Assembly: GCF_031760065.1 (NCBI RefSeq) | Contig: NZ_CP134500.1 | Coordinates: 6,138,001 to 6,202,000 of the forward strand | Length of the DNA: 64,000 nucleotides | Source of the DNA: Streptomyces durocortorensis | GTDB lineage: Bacteria; Actinomycetota; Actinomycetes; Streptomycetales; Streptomycetaceae | Reading direction: 5' to 3' | Shown: positions 17,700 to 26,807 of the stretch, in pieces | Numbering within the stretch: position 1 is the first letter of the stretch | Layout of the letters: each line of letters starts with the position of its first letter | Translations under genes and position numbers: made by a program | The notes under the pieces: generated by a model | The model's input: only the letters and a program-made list of their open reading frames with translations | The model's database searches: none | What the model was told of the DNA's origin: nothing

Positions 17700-19613
17700 G
17701 TGGATCTGCTGACCCGCATCAAGGGACCGCGCGACCTGGACCGGCTCAGCCTCGGTGAGCTGGAGCAGCTCGCGGAGGAGATCCGTACCTTCCTCGTGGA
17801 CGCGGTGTCCAAGACCGGCGGTCACCTCGGGCCCAACCTGGGCGTCGTCGAGCTCACCATCGCCCTGCACCGGGTCTTCGAGTCGCCCAAGGACAAGGTG
17901 CTCTGGGACACCGGCCACCAGAGCTACGTGCACAAGCTGCTCACCGGCCGCCAGGACTTCTCCCGGCTCAAGAGCAAGGGCGGCCTCTCCGGCTACCCCT
18001 CCCGTGCCGAGTCCGAGCACGACATCATCGAGAACAGCCACGCCTCCGGGGTCCTCGGCTGGGCCGACGGCCTCGCCAAGGCGAACGAGGTCCTCGACAA
18101 GGACGACCACGTCGTCGCGGTCATCGGCGACGGCGCGCTCACCGGAGGCATGGCCTGGGAGGCGCTGAACAACATCGCCGCCGCCAAGGACCGCCCCCTC
18201 GTCATCGTCGTCAACGACAACGAGCGCTCCTACGCCCCCACCATCGGCGGACTCGCCAACCACCTCGCCACGCTCCGTACGACCGACGGTTACGAACGGT
18301 TCCTGGCCCGCGGCAAGGACATCCTGGAGCGCACGCCCGTCGTCGGCCGCCCGCTGTACGAGACCCTGCACGGCGCCAAGAAGGGCCTCAAGGACTTCAT
18401 CGCCCCGCAGGGCATGTTCGAGGACCTCGGCCTGAAGTACGTCGGCCCGATCGACGGCCACGACATCGAGGCCCTGGAGTCCGCGCTCCAGCGCGCCAAG
18501 CGCTTCGGCGGCCCGGTCATCGTGCACTGCCTCACCGAGAAGGGCCGCGGCTACACCCCGGCCCTGGAGGACGAGGCCGACCGCTTCCACGCGGTGGGCA
18601 AGATCCACCCGGACACCGGGCTGCCGATTTCCAGCTCCGGCCTCGACTGGACCTCCGTCTTCGGCGAGGAGATGCTCAAGCTCGGCCAGGAGCGCGAGGA
18701 CATCGTCGCCATCACCGCGGCCATGCTCCAGCCCGTCGGCCTCGGCAGGTTCGAGGCCGCCTTCCCGGACCGGATCTACGACGTCGGCATCGCCGAGCAG
18801 CACGGCGCGGTCTCCGCGGCGGGCCTCGCCACCGGCGGCCTCCACCCGGTCTTCGCGGTCTACGCCACCTTCCTCAACCGCGCCTTCGACCAGGTCCTGA
18901 TGGACGTCGCCCTGCACAAGTGCGGCGTCACCTTCGTCCTGGACCGGGCCGGCATCACCGGCACGGACGGCGCCTCGCACAACGGCATGTGGGACATGTC
19001 GATCCTCCAGTGCGTGCCCACGCTCCGGATCGCCGCCCCGCGCGACGCCGACCAGGTCCGCGCCCAGCTGCGCGAGGCCGTCGACGTCGACGACGCGCCC
19101 ACCGTGGTCCGCTTCTCCAAGGGCGCGGTCGGCCCGGCGGTCAAGGCCGTCGGCAAGGCGGGCGGCATGGACATCCTGCGCGAGCCGAAGGCGGCCCGCC
19201 CCGACGTTCTGATCGTCTCCGTCGGCGCGCTCGCCCCGATGTGTCTGGAGATCGCCGACCTGCTGGACGCCCAGGGCATCTCCAGCACCGTCGTCGACCC
19301 GCGCTGGGTCAAACCGGTCGACGAGGCGCTCGCCCCGCTCGCCGAGCGCCACCGTGTCGTCGTCACGGTCGAGGACAACTGCCGCGCCGGAGGCGTCGGT
19401 TCCGCCGTTGCCCAGGCGCTGCGCGACGCCGGCGTCGACGTACCGCTGCGCGACTTCGGCATCCCGCCGGTCTTCCTCGACCACGCGTCGCGCGGCGAGG
19501 TCATGGCCGAGATCGGACTGACCGCACCGGACATCGCCCGCCAGGTCACCGGCCTGGTCGCCAAGCTCGACGGCCGCTTCGAGAGCCGCGCGGTGGAGCC
19601 CGCCCGCGACTGA
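17700..19613 (+). CDS. dxs: 1-deoxy-D-xylulose-5-phosphate synthase
   Basis: 637 residues from GTG 17700, with AAGGAGG 7-8 bases upstream; normal Dxs length. It condenses pyruvate and glyceraldehyde 3-phosphate with thiamine diphosphate, the first step of the MEP isoprenoid pathway. Visible signatures are [19 protein letters not shown], the [16 protein letters not shown] thiamine-diphosphate motif, [15 protein letters not shown] and [15 protein letters not shown]. It is a single-gene unit between terminators at 17538 and 19636. Confidence 0.96.
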   Translation: MDLLTRIKGPRDLDRLSLGELEQLAEEIRTFLVDAVSKTGGHLGPNLGVVELTIALHRVFESPKDKVLWDTGHQSYVHKLLTGRQDFSRLKSKGGLSGYPSRAESEHDIIENSHASGVLGWADGLAKANEVLDKDDHVVAVIGDGALTGGMAWEALNNIAAAKDRPLVIVVNDNERSYAPTIGGLANHLATLRTTDGYERFLARGKDILERTPVVGRPLYETLHGAKKGLKDFIAPQGMFEDLGLKYVGPIDGHDIEALESALQRAKRFGGPVIVHCLTEKGRGYTPALEDEADRFHAVGKIHPDTGLPISSSGLDWTSVFGEEMLKLGQEREDIVAITAAMLQPVGLGRFEAAFPDRIYDVGIAEQHGAVSAAGLATGGLHPVFAVYATFLNRAFDQVLMDVALHKCGVTFVLDRAGITGTDGASHNGMWDMSILQCVPTLRIAAPRDADQVRAQLREAVDVDDAPTVVRFSKGAVGPAVKAVGKAGGMDILREPKAARPDVLIVSVGALAPMCLEIADLLDAQGISSTVVDPRWVKPVDEALAPLAERHRVVVTVEDNCRAGGVGSAVAQALRDAGVDVPLRDFGIPPVFLDHASRGEVMAEIGLTAPDIARQVTGLVAKLDGRFESRAVEPARD

Positions 19614-19635
19614 CGCCCAACCCTCCATACGGCCG

Positions 19636-19681
19636 ACGGGCCGGGAGAACCGCCCCTGTACGGGTGGCTCTCCCGGCCCGT
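19636..19681 (+). terminator. Hairpin terminator after dxs
   Basis: The 13-base arms ACGGGCCGGGAGA (19636-19648) and TCTCCCGGCCCGT (19669-19681) are perfectly complementary. Confidence 0.8.
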
Positions 19682-19765
19682 TCGCGTGAAACGGGCCGGA
19701 TGGCGTGATCATGCGGTGTCCGGTGCCCATCATGGCGCTCACAACGAGTGCGTGGAGGTACGCAG

Positions 19766-21268
19766 GTGAGCGCGCAGGCCACACCACCCCGCGGAAGAGG
19801 CGTGTTCCGCACCAAGTCCGTCGAACAGTCGATCCTTGACACCGAGGAGCCGGAACACGCGCTCAAGAAGTCCCTCTCCGCCCTGGACCTGACGGTCTTC
19901 GGCGTCGGTGTCATCATCGGCACCGGCATCTTCGTCCTCACCGGCAAGGTCGCCAAGGAGACGGCGGGACCCGCGACCGCCCTCGCGTTCGTCGCGGCGG
20001 CCGTCGTGTGCGCGCTGGCCGCGCTCTGCTACGCCGAGTTCGCCTCCACCGTCCCGGTGGCGGGCTCCGCCTACACCTTCTCGTACACGTCACTGGGCGA
20101 GCTGGTGGCCTGGATCATCGGCTGGGACCTGGTGCTGGAGTTCGCGCTGGGCACCGCGGTGGTCGCGGTCGGCTGGTCCGGCTACGTCCGCTCACTGATG
20201 GACAACGTCGACTGGACGATGCCCCAGGCGCTCTCGGGGCCGGATGCGGCGGAAGGGTTCGGCTTCGACCTCCTGGCCTTCGCCCTGGTGCTGGTGCTGA
20301 CCGTCATCCTGGTCGTCGGCATGAAGCTCTCCGCCCGGGTCACCTCGGTCGTCGTGGCGATCAAGGTCGGCGTGGTCCTCATGGTGATCGTCGCGGGCCT
20401 GTTCTTCATCAGGGCCGAGAACTACAAGCCCTTCATCCCCCCAGCCGAGCCGCAGCCCGCCGGTTCGGGCTGGGACGCCCCGCTCGTACAGCTGATCTTC
20501 GGCTACGAACCCACCAACTTCGGCGTCATGGGCATCTTCACGGCTGCCTCCATCGTCTTCTTCGCGTTCCTCGGCTTCGACGTGGTGGCCACCGCCGCCG
20601 AGGAGACCAAGCTGCCCCAGCGCGACATGCCGCGCGGCATCCTCGGCTCGCTCATCATCTGCACGGTGCTCTACGTGGCGGTCTCGATCGTGGTCACCGG
20701 CATGCAGCACTACAGCGAACTCTCCGTCAGCGCCCCGCTCGCCGACGCCTTCAAGGCCACCGGGCACCCCTTCTACGCCGGTCTGATCAGCTTCGGCGCG
20801 GCGGTCGGCCTCACCACGGTCTGCATGATCCTGCTGCTCGGCCAGACCCGCGTCTTCTTCGCGATGAGCCGCGACGGCCTGCTCCCGCGCTTCTTCTCCA
20901 GGACGCACCCGCGCTTCAGGACCCCGTACCGCCCGACGATCCTGCTCGGCGTGCTGATCGCGGTCATCGCCGGGTTCACGAGCATCGACGAGCTGGCCAC
21001 CCTGGTGAACATCGGCACGCTCTTCGCCTTCGTCGTCGTCGCGCTCGGCGTCCTGGTCCTGCGCCGCACCCGCCCCGACCTGCACCGCGCCTTCCGCACC
21101 CCGTGGGTACCGGTCCTGCCGGCCGCCTCGGTGGCGGCCTCGGTCTGGCTGATGCTCAATCTGCCCGCGGAGACCTGGCTGCGGTTCGGCGCCTGGATGG
21201 CGCTGGGCGTGGTCATCTACTTCGTGTACGGGCGCTCGCACAGCCGGATGGCCAGGGAGGGGCGCTGA
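19766..21268 (+). CDS. APC-superfamily amino acid permease
   Basis: 500 residues from GTG 19766; GGAGG lies 7 bases upstream, which favours it over GTG 19748. About twelve transmembrane helices. TM1 has the APC helix break (GVGVIIGTGIFVLTGKVAKE), and YAEFASTVPVAGSAYTFSY and FFAFLGFDVVATAAEETKLP are typical of the YfnA/CAT-like group of amino acid transporters. Substrate is not predictable; cationic or branched amino acids are common in this group. It is monocistronic. Confidence 0.88.
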   Translation: MSAQATPPRGRGVFRTKSVEQSILDTEEPEHALKKSLSALDLTVFGVGVIIGTGIFVLTGKVAKETAGPATALAFVAAAVVCALAALCYAEFASTVPVAGSAYTFSYTSLGELVAWIIGWDLVLEFALGTAVVAVGWSGYVRSLMDNVDWTMPQALSGPDAAEGFGFDLLAFALVLVLTVILVVGMKLSARVTSVVVAIKVGVVLMVIVAGLFFIRAENYKPFIPPAEPQPAGSGWDAPLVQLIFGYEPTNFGVMGIFTAASIVFFAFLGFDVVATAAEETKLPQRDMPRGILGSLIICTVLYVAVSIVVTGMQHYSELSVSAPLADAFKATGHPFYAGLISFGAAVGLTTVCMILLLGQTRVFFAMSRDGLLPRFFSRTHPRFRTPYRPTILLGVLIAVIAGFTSIDELATLVNIGTLFAFVVVALGVLVLRRTRPDLHRAFRTPWVPVLPAASVAASVWLMLNLPAETWLRFGAWMALGVVIYFVYGRSHSRMAREGR

Positions 21269-21354
21269 GGAGTGTCCGGCAATCCCGCGCGGGCGGGCGG
21301 CGCCCGGCACGCGCGCTCGGGAGTCTCGCGCGTCCAGCATGCCGCCCCCGCCAT

Positions 21355-21360
21355 TAATAT
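21355..21360 (+). promoter_or_regulatory. -10 element placed for a leaderless galE transcript
   Basis: TAATAT lies 6 bases before the ATG at 21367, in a GC-rich background and with no Shine-Dalgarno before the ATG. The A of the ATG would be the transcription start. No clear -35 box is seen. Confidence 0.5.
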
Positions 21361-21366
21361 GATCCT

Positions 21367-22353
21367 ATGACTTGGCTGATCACGGGTGGTGCGGGTTTCA
21401 TCGGGGCGCATGTCGTCAAGGCGATGCTCGACGCCGGCGAGCGCGTAGTGGTGTACGACGATCTATCGACCGGGGACCCGGCCCGCGTGCCCGCGGACGT
21501 GCCCTTCGTCAAGGGCTCGACCCTCGACCGGGGGCAGCTCGACCGGACGTTGTCGGAGTTCGCTGTCGACGGGGTCGTCCACCTCGCCGCCAAGAAGCAG
21601 GTGGCCGAGTCCGTCGCGCTTCCGCTCCACTACTACCGGGAGAACGTGCACGGTCTCCAGACTCTTCTTGAGGCCGTCACGGAGGCGGGAACCCGACGGT
21701 TCCTCTTCTCCTCGTCCGCGGCTGTCTACGGCCTTCCCGACGTGGACCTCGTCACCGAGGGGACGCCGTGCGCGCCGATCAATCCGTACGGCGAGACCAA
21801 GCTCGCCGGTGAGTGGATGGTGCGCGCGGCGGGCGCCGCACACGGCATGGCGACAGCCTCGCTGCGCTACTTCAACGTCGCGGGGGCGGGGAGCCCGGCC
21901 CTCGCCGACACGGGCGTCTTCAACCTGATTCCCATGGTCTTCGAGAAGCTCACGGAGGGCGCGGCCCCGATGATCTTCGGGGACGACTACGCCACCCCGG
22001 ACGGCACCTGCGTCCGCGACTTCATCCACGTCGAGGACCTGGCTTCCGCGCATCTCGCGGTGGCGGGCGCCCTCGGGGAGCGCGGCGACGGCTCCGACCT
22101 CACGGTCAACATCGGCCGGGGCGCGGGCGTTTCGGTACGCGAGATGATCGCCCTGATCGGCGAAGTCACGGGATACGGCCCGGACGCCGAGCCCGCCGTG
22201 ATGGCCCGTCGAGCCGGGGACCCGGCCCGGGTGGTGGCCTCGGCGGACCGGATGCGTACGGAGCTGGGCTGGACGGCTCGGCACGACGTACGCGACATGG
22301 TCGCCTCGGCGTGGGAGGGCTGGTGCTTCTCCCACCCGGAGGCCCGTCGCTGA
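21367..22353 (+). CDS. galE: UDP-glucose 4-epimerase
   Basis: 328 residues, normal for the short GalE group. The NAD-binding motif is GGAGFIGAH (7-15), the catalytic serines lie in SSSAAVYG and the Tyr-x3-Lys pair is Y141/K145 in NPYGETK. LRYFNVAGA and VRDFIHVEDLA are further GalE signatures. It interconverts UDP-glucose and UDP-galactose, which feeds cell-surface glycan synthesis. The gene lies next to an LCP ligase gene and a wall-polymer operon, so a role there is plausible. A strong bidirectional terminator separates it from the convergent LCP gene. Confidence 0.92.
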   Translation: MTWLITGGAGFIGAHVVKAMLDAGERVVVYDDLSTGDPARVPADVPFVKGSTLDRGQLDRTLSEFAVDGVVHLAAKKQVAESVALPLHYYRENVHGLQTLLEAVTEAGTRRFLFSSSAAVYGLPDVDLVTEGTPCAPINPYGETKLAGEWMVRAAGAAHGMATASLRYFNVAGAGSPALADTGVFNLIPMVFEKLTEGAAPMIFGDDYATPDGTCVRDFIHVEDLASAHLAVAGALGERGDGSDLTVNIGRGAGVSVREMIALIGEVTGYGPDAEPAVMARRAGDPARVVASADRMRTELGWTARHDVRDMVASAWEGWCFSHPEARR

Positions 22354-22371
22354 CCGCGCCCGCACAGGGCT

Positions 22372-22417
22372 GACGCGGCGAGGCCCCGGGGACGCACCCC
22401 CGGGGCCTCGCCGCGTC
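22372..22417. terminator. 20-bp bidirectional hairpin terminator
   Basis: Bases 22372-22391 pair perfectly with 22398-22417 around a 6-base loop, between the convergent galE and LCP genes. Confidence 0.88.
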
Positions 22418-22435
22418 GGTCGTTCCGGTCCGGTG

Positions 22436-23524
22436 TCAGCCGCCCGTGGCCGGGGACTTCTTGGCCGATTCCGGGATCGTGGCGTCCGTGCGGATCGCCT
22501 CCCACAGTTCGCCGGCCTGCGGCTCGGCGGCGACCACCCGGTTGCGGTCCTGCTTGTCGTACGCCACCGGAAGCATGATCGTCTCCATCGAGCCCGGGTC
22601 GACCCCGTTCATCGAGCGGCCGAACTCCGCGAGCGAGGTCAGGGAGGCGAGCCCGGAGTCGGTCGTCAGCGCCTTGGTGGCCGAGTTGGCGATCTTGTAC
22701 GAACTCGCCGGGCTGCCCAGCAGGTCCTGCGACTTGATCTCGCTCAGCAGCGCCAGCAGGAACTGCTGCTGGAGGCCGATACGGCCGAGGTCACTGCCGT
22801 CGCCGATGCCGTGCCGGGTCCGGACGTAGGCGAGGGACTCGGTGCCGTTGAGCTTGTGCGGTCCGGCGGTGAGGTTGAGGCCGGAGGCCTTGTCGTTGAT
22901 GTCCTGGGGCACATCGACGGTGACTCCGCCGATGGCGTCGACCAGGTCCTTGAACCCGGCGAAGTTGATTTCCAGATAGTGGTCGATCCGGACCCCGGAC
23001 ATCTTCTCGACCGTCTTGACGACGCAGGCCGGGCCGGCCAGCGAGTACACCGAGTTGAACATCACCCGGTTCGCCTCGGGGAGGTCCGAGCCGTCGGACT
23101 TGGAGCAGACGGGCCGGGTCACGAGCGTGTCGCGGGGGATGGACACCGCGACCGCCTTCGTGCGGCCCTCGGGTATGTGCACGACCATCGCCGTGTCGGA
23201 ACGGGCACCGCTCACCGCCCCGCCGCCGCCCAGCTCCTTGTTCTCGGCGCCCGCCCGGGAGTCGGAGCCGAGCACCAGCAGGTTCTGCCCGGCGGTCGGG
23301 AGCTTCTCCGGACGTTCGTCGCCGAGCGCCTTGTCGATGTCGACGCTCTTGATGTTGCCGTCGAGCTGGCTGTAGAGCCAGTAGACGGTCCCTCCGGCGG
23401 CCAGCACCAGCGCGAGCAGGGTGAAGAGGATTCCTCGCCGTACGCGCTGCCCGCGTGTACGAGCCTTCGGGGCCCGGCGGCTCTTGGGCTTGCGGCGGGA
23501 GGGCAGGTCGGAGTCGTCAGACAT
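22436..23524 (-). CDS. LytR-CpsA-Psr (LCP) family wall-polymer ligase
   Basis: 362 residues. A basic cytoplasmic tail (KPKSRRAPKARTRGQRVRRG) precedes one transmembrane helix (ILFTLLALVLAAGGTVYWLY, about 32-51) and an extracellular LCP domain. Conserved patches are NLLVLGSDSRAG, DTAMVVHIPEG, AVSIPRDT, HYLEINFAGFKDLVDAIGGV and LAYVRTRHG. LCP enzymes transfer undecaprenyl-linked teichoic acids or other glycopolymers onto peptidoglycan. It sits between galE and the glycopolymer operon, so it is the likely attachment step. ATG 23524 is used; GTG 23530 is two codons earlier. Neither has a strong Shine-Dalgarno. Confidence 0.9.
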   Translation of the reverse strand: MSDDSDLPSRRKPKSRRAPKARTRGQRVRRGILFTLLALVLAAGGTVYWLYSQLDGNIKSVDIDKALGDERPEKLPTAGQNLLVLGSDSRAGAENKELGGGGAVSGARSDTAMVVHIPEGRTKAVAVSIPRDTLVTRPVCSKSDGSDLPEANRVMFNSVYSLAGPACVVKTVEKMSGVRIDHYLEINFAGFKDLVDAIGGVTVDVPQDINDKASGLNLTAGPHKLNGTESLAYVRTRHGIGDGSDLGRIGLQQQFLLALLSEIKSQDLLGSPASSYKIANSATKALTTDSGLASLTSLAEFGRSMNGVDPGSMETIMLPVAYDKQDRNRVVAAEPQAGELWEAIRTDATIPESAKKSPATGG

Positions 23525-23824
23525 ACACACAGCTCGTCATCGTCTGGGCCCCGGGGTCAGTGGGGTAACCACTGAGGCGTGTCGGACCCTCCTTGGGGAT
23601 CGGCTGCCGAAGCCACAGGAGGGGATCGTGCGGATGCTCGCCGCGGTTCGGATGTTGGGACAGCAGGACCGCAGGAGAACACCTGTTGATCGAACATGGT
23701 CGGATCAAACAGATGCTGGAGAACTATAGACAGATTTCTGGACCGGAAGGGAGAGCGCATATCTTCTTGGGAGCCGGGATGCATCGGAACGCCCGGTTCC
23801 GCTCCAGAGGGGATCGTCGGGCTC
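23525..23824. promoter_or_regulatory. Divergent promoter region with two inverted repeats
   Basis: 300 bases between the divergent LCP and propeller-like genes. It holds a 7-base-arm repeat TCAGTGG-GGTAA-CCACTGA (23557-23575) and a wide repeat TTGATC (23686-23691) / GATCAA (23703-23708). A relatively AT-rich stretch with TATAGAC near 23726 may be a -10 box. No coding sequence is seen. Confidence 0.45.
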
Positions 23825-25417
23825 ATGGCACGCAGAGGGGGACGCCGAGGCGGGCGTGAGGACAGGGCGCCGCACGGGTCGGGGACATCCCCGACCGCCC
23901 GCTCCGAGGCGGTGGCGATCGTCGTGGCCACACCGGCGGACGCGCTTGCTCTGCTGGCCGGGGAGGAGCCCGGGGCCGCCGTGCACATCGTCTGTGCCCA
24001 GCCCGGCACGGCCGACGAGCGCGCCGCCCTCGACCGGGCCGTCGAGGACGCCGCACGGAGGGGCGTCCGGGTGGCGGGGGACGCCTGGGTCATCGACGCC
24101 GAGGTGGGAAAGATCACAGCCCTGGTCCTCGACGCCCTGCACGAGCTGCGGCCGTTGCGCGTGCGGACGCTGGACCCCGACCCGGCGCACGTGGCCTTCG
24201 ACGCCGAGGCCAAGCGCCCGGTCATCGCCGAGCCGCCGCTGCGGGGCAGTGTGGCGCGGGCCACGATCGCGGCGGCGCGCAGGTATCAGCGCACCTGCGG
24301 TGCGCCGGTCTTCGTCGACTGCCGGCGGGCCGGGGTGGATCCACGGCTGGGGGCGCAGGCAGCTGCCCGCCACCCCCGGTCCACCCGGTGGCTCGTCCGG
24401 GGTGCGGACGGCCGGCTCTCCGCGTATCTGCCGTCCGCCGCGGGCGTGCTGCGCTGGACCGAGCGGACGGCGGGGCGGGACGACTGGTCGGGCCCCGAAC
24501 TGCTGGAGAGCCCCGACCTCCTGCCGGGGCTGACCGTGCTCCAGGACGGCGACGGCTATGCGCACCTGATCGGTCTGCGGCGCCGGAAGCGCGCCGACGG
24601 CAAGGAGCATGTCGACATCGTCCACACGACGCAGTACCAGAGCGGACGCCCCATCGGCCCGTGGCATTCGGTGGGCAACCCGAACGCCAACGACCGGGCC
24701 AAGGCGCGGGAGGTGGGCTTCCCGGCGGCGGTCTTCGACACCGCGGGAAACCTGCATGTCTTCGTGCGGAACTTCGGACACGGCGTCAGCACCCGCCGCC
24801 AGACACCTGACGGGAAGTGGAGTGCGTGGCAGCACCTGCGGGGCGTGGCCGTCGCCGATGAGCTGATCGCACTGCCCGGCCGGCTCGGCGGCGCCGAGAT
24901 CTGGGCCCGGACGAGGGACACGGCTTCGGCGGTCCGCTGGCACCAGGAGGCGCCCCAAGGTGCGTGGACCCTGGACGCGGAGCCCATGGTGAGCCCCTAT
25001 CCGGGGAGCCTTTCGGCGGCGCCCGAGGCGGGTACGGTCCGCTTCCGCTACGCGGCCACCAACGAGGTCTGTGCCGGGGTGCCGGGAGGCGGTCCGGTGG
25101 GGCTGGGGGGCGCGGACGGGGCCGGGCCGATCGCCGCTGTCGCCGGAGTGGACATCCAGGGCTGGGGCTGCACCGTGCTGGCGAGGTGGGGCCACGCGGG
25201 GTCGTGTGCGGTGGGAGCCCACGAGGACGGCCGGCCGGAAGGCGGCGTCTGGTGGTTCGACGCGGGGGAGACCTCGCTGGTGCCGCCCGCGGTGGCCGTC
25301 GACGGGTACGGCCGGGCCGTCATCACCCTGCTGGGGGCCGACGGCCGGCTGAGGGTCGCGCGCCAGGAGCCCGGCGCGAGCGGGCTGGCCTTCGGCTCGT
25401 GGATCACGGTTCGGTGA
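23825..25417 (+). CDS. Unrecognised protein with beta-propeller-like repeats, wall-polymer locus
   Basis: 530 residues from ATG 23825; the frame is open upstream to 23696, so the start is uncertain. Residues 1-30 are rich in Arg and Gly. A Rossmann-like segment (AVAIVVATPADALALLAGEE, AAVHIVCAQPG) comes next. From about residue 190 there are repeated units with W-x-G/D turns (GVLRWTERTAGRDDWSGPEL, IGPWHSVGNPN, GKWSAWQHLRG, SAVRWHQEAPQGAWTLD), like the blades of a beta-propeller lectin. I see no signal peptide or transmembrane helix. It lies 208 bases before the polymer operon, so carbohydrate sensing or binding is a guess. Confidence 0.6.
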   Translation: MARRGGRRGGREDRAPHGSGTSPTARSEAVAIVVATPADALALLAGEEPGAAVHIVCAQPGTADERAALDRAVEDAARRGVRVAGDAWVIDAEVGKITALVLDALHELRPLRVRTLDPDPAHVAFDAEAKRPVIAEPPLRGSVARATIAAARRYQRTCGAPVFVDCRRAGVDPRLGAQAAARHPRSTRWLVRGADGRLSAYLPSAAGVLRWTERTAGRDDWSGPELLESPDLLPGLTVLQDGDGYAHLIGLRRRKRADGKEHVDIVHTTQYQSGRPIGPWHSVGNPNANDRAKAREVGFPAAVFDTAGNLHVFVRNFGHGVSTRRQTPDGKWSAWQHLRGVAVADELIALPGRLGGAEIWARTRDTASAVRWHQEAPQGAWTLDAEPMVSPYPGSLSAAPEAGTVRFRYAATNEVCAGVPGGGPVGLGGADGAGPIAAVAGVDIQGWGCTVLARWGHAGSCAVGAHEDGRPEGGVWWFDAGETSLVPPAVAVDGYGRAVITLLGADGRLRVARQEPGASGLAFGSWITVR

Positions 25418-25625
25418 CATAGCGGCCATAAAGGATCAATGATCGACCTGGTTCGCATGCGTACAACCATTGACAGTTTTGGTTTGTCTTTGAACTTGCT
25501 ATGGTCTTGATCTGAAACTTACGTGGACAACAGGTGAAGCAACTGTGTCCATGATGTGAATGCCCCCTTGATCGCGTGTGCAAGCCGCTGGGGCGTGCTC
25601 GCAGGTACGCAAGGTCTGAGGGGTT
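25418..25625 (+). promoter_or_regulatory. AT-rich promoter region of the wall-polymer operon
   Basis: 208 bases that are notably AT-rich for this genome (for example GGTTTGTCTTTGAACTTGCT). They contain TTGACA at 25470-25475 and three TTGATC/GATCAA hexamers (25434, 25507, 25568), the same hexamer as in the upstream gap at 23686-23708. This is probably the operon promoter and a shared regulator site. A -10 at the standard distance from TTGACA is not obvious. Confidence 0.45.
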
Positions 25626-26807
25626 ATGGGGAAGCTGTCGCTGAGGGCTGTTCAGAAGCTGACGTGCAAGAAGCGCGACGCCTGGTGGACGGTTCTCCTG
25701 GTCGACCCGGTCGCCACCCGCATGCTGATCGGGATGGCGAAGTTCAAGTTCATCACCCCGAACCGGGTCACCTGGGCGGCTCTCTTCGTGGGCCTCGGGT
25801 CCGCGTACTTCTTCCTCAAGGGCGACGCGTGGTCGCTGGCGATCGGGGCGGGCCTCTACCACCTGAGCTTCATCCTCGACTGCATCGACGGCAAGCTCGC
25901 CCGGCTCAAGGGCAACGGCACCGTCTTCGGCGGCTGGCTCGACTACGTCTTCGACCGCATCAGGGTCCTGTTCTGCGCGCTCGCCCTGATGGGCGGGCAG
26001 TACCTGCGCACGCACAACGAGCTCTACCTGCTGGCAGCCCTGGTCGTGGTCTTCCTCGACATGCTCCGGTACGTCGACGCCCTGCAGATCTACAAGATGC
26101 GCATGTCCATGCGCATGAAGATCGAGAAGGTCACGCTGGAACGCCAGCGGCTGGACGAGGAAGAGGCCGAGCGGGAAGCCCGCGCGGCCGCCCACCGCCC
26201 GGCCGAGCCCGAGCAGCCCAAGGTCGTCTTCATCGAGGACCTGCTCCGGGAGAACCCGGGCGTGGAGGCCGAGGTCCTCAAGCAGCAGACGGGCGAGGTC
26301 GTCGACCTGCACGCGCAGTTCCGGCACCGCTTCCCCTGGTACACCCGGTTCCGCCAGGCCCTGCTGCGCAGCCGCATCCGGCCGCATCTGATCAGCGGTA
26401 TCGAATTCCAGATGTTCATCTTCATCGTCGCGCCGCTGATCAACCAGATCCTGTGGACGACGGCGATATCGGCGCTGGCCCTCGGAGCCTTCGAGCTCGT
26501 CATCATGTACAAGTTCTGGCTCTCCACGCGTGACTTCACCCGCCTCATGGAGGAGCTCGCCCCGACGCCGCCCACCGCGGGCACCATTGCCGAGCACCTG
26601 CACCGCGGCCGCCACCGCCGCGCCGCCGCCCTCGACGAGCCCGCGCGTCAGGAGACCCTGGCCCGGCAGTTCCCCCTGCCCGAGCAGGACGACGACCTGG
26701 GGTTCCAGCCCTACCCCCAGCCGTACCCGCAGCACGCGCAGGACATCGAGACCCAGCAGCTCAGGGCCCTGCCCTACTGGGTGGAAAACGAAGGATCCGT
26801 ACGATGA
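25626..26807 (+). CDS. CDP-alcohol phosphatidyltransferase family protein
   Basis: 393 residues. The family signature is complete: D85-x2-D88-G89-x2-A92-R93-x8-G102-x3-D106-x3-D110 (DCIDGKLARLKG and FGGWLDYVFD). Such integral membrane enzymes use metal ions at these Asp residues to transfer a phospho-alcohol from a CDP donor. Helices flank the motif and recur at about 255-305. Residues 160-240 form a charged cytoplasmic loop, longer than in phospholipid synthases. Its operon partner carries a TagF-like domain, so the product is more likely a wall-polymer intermediate than a bulk phospholipid (inference). Its stop overlaps the next start (ATGA). Confidence 0.85.
   Translation: MGKLSLRAVQKLTCKKRDAWWTVLLVDPVATRMLIGMAKFKFITPNRVTWAALFVGLGSAYFFLKGDAWSLAIGAGLYHLSFILDCIDGKLARLKGNGTVFGGWLDYVFDRIRVLFCALALMGGQYLRTHNELYLLAALVVVFLDMLRYVDALQIYKMRMSMRMKIEKVTLERQRLDEEEAEREARAAAHRPAEPEQPKVVFIEDLLRENPGVEAEVLKQQTGEVVDLHAQFRHRFPWYTRFRQALLRSRIRPHLISGIEFQMFIFIVAPLINQILWTTAISALALGAFELVIMYKFWLSTRDFTRLMEELAPTPPTAGTIAEHLHRGRHRRAAALDEPARQETLARQFPLPEQDDDLGFQPYPQPYPQHAQDIETQQLRALPYWVENEGSVR

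Noticed and set aside
17601..19787. Long minus-strand frame opposite dxs
   Set aside because: Antisense of a certain dxs gene; Asp/Val/Gly-rich and without motifs.
25470..25505. TTGACA with TATGGT as a classical promoter
   Set aside because: The spacing is 24 bases, too long; I report the region only as AT-rich promoter sequence.
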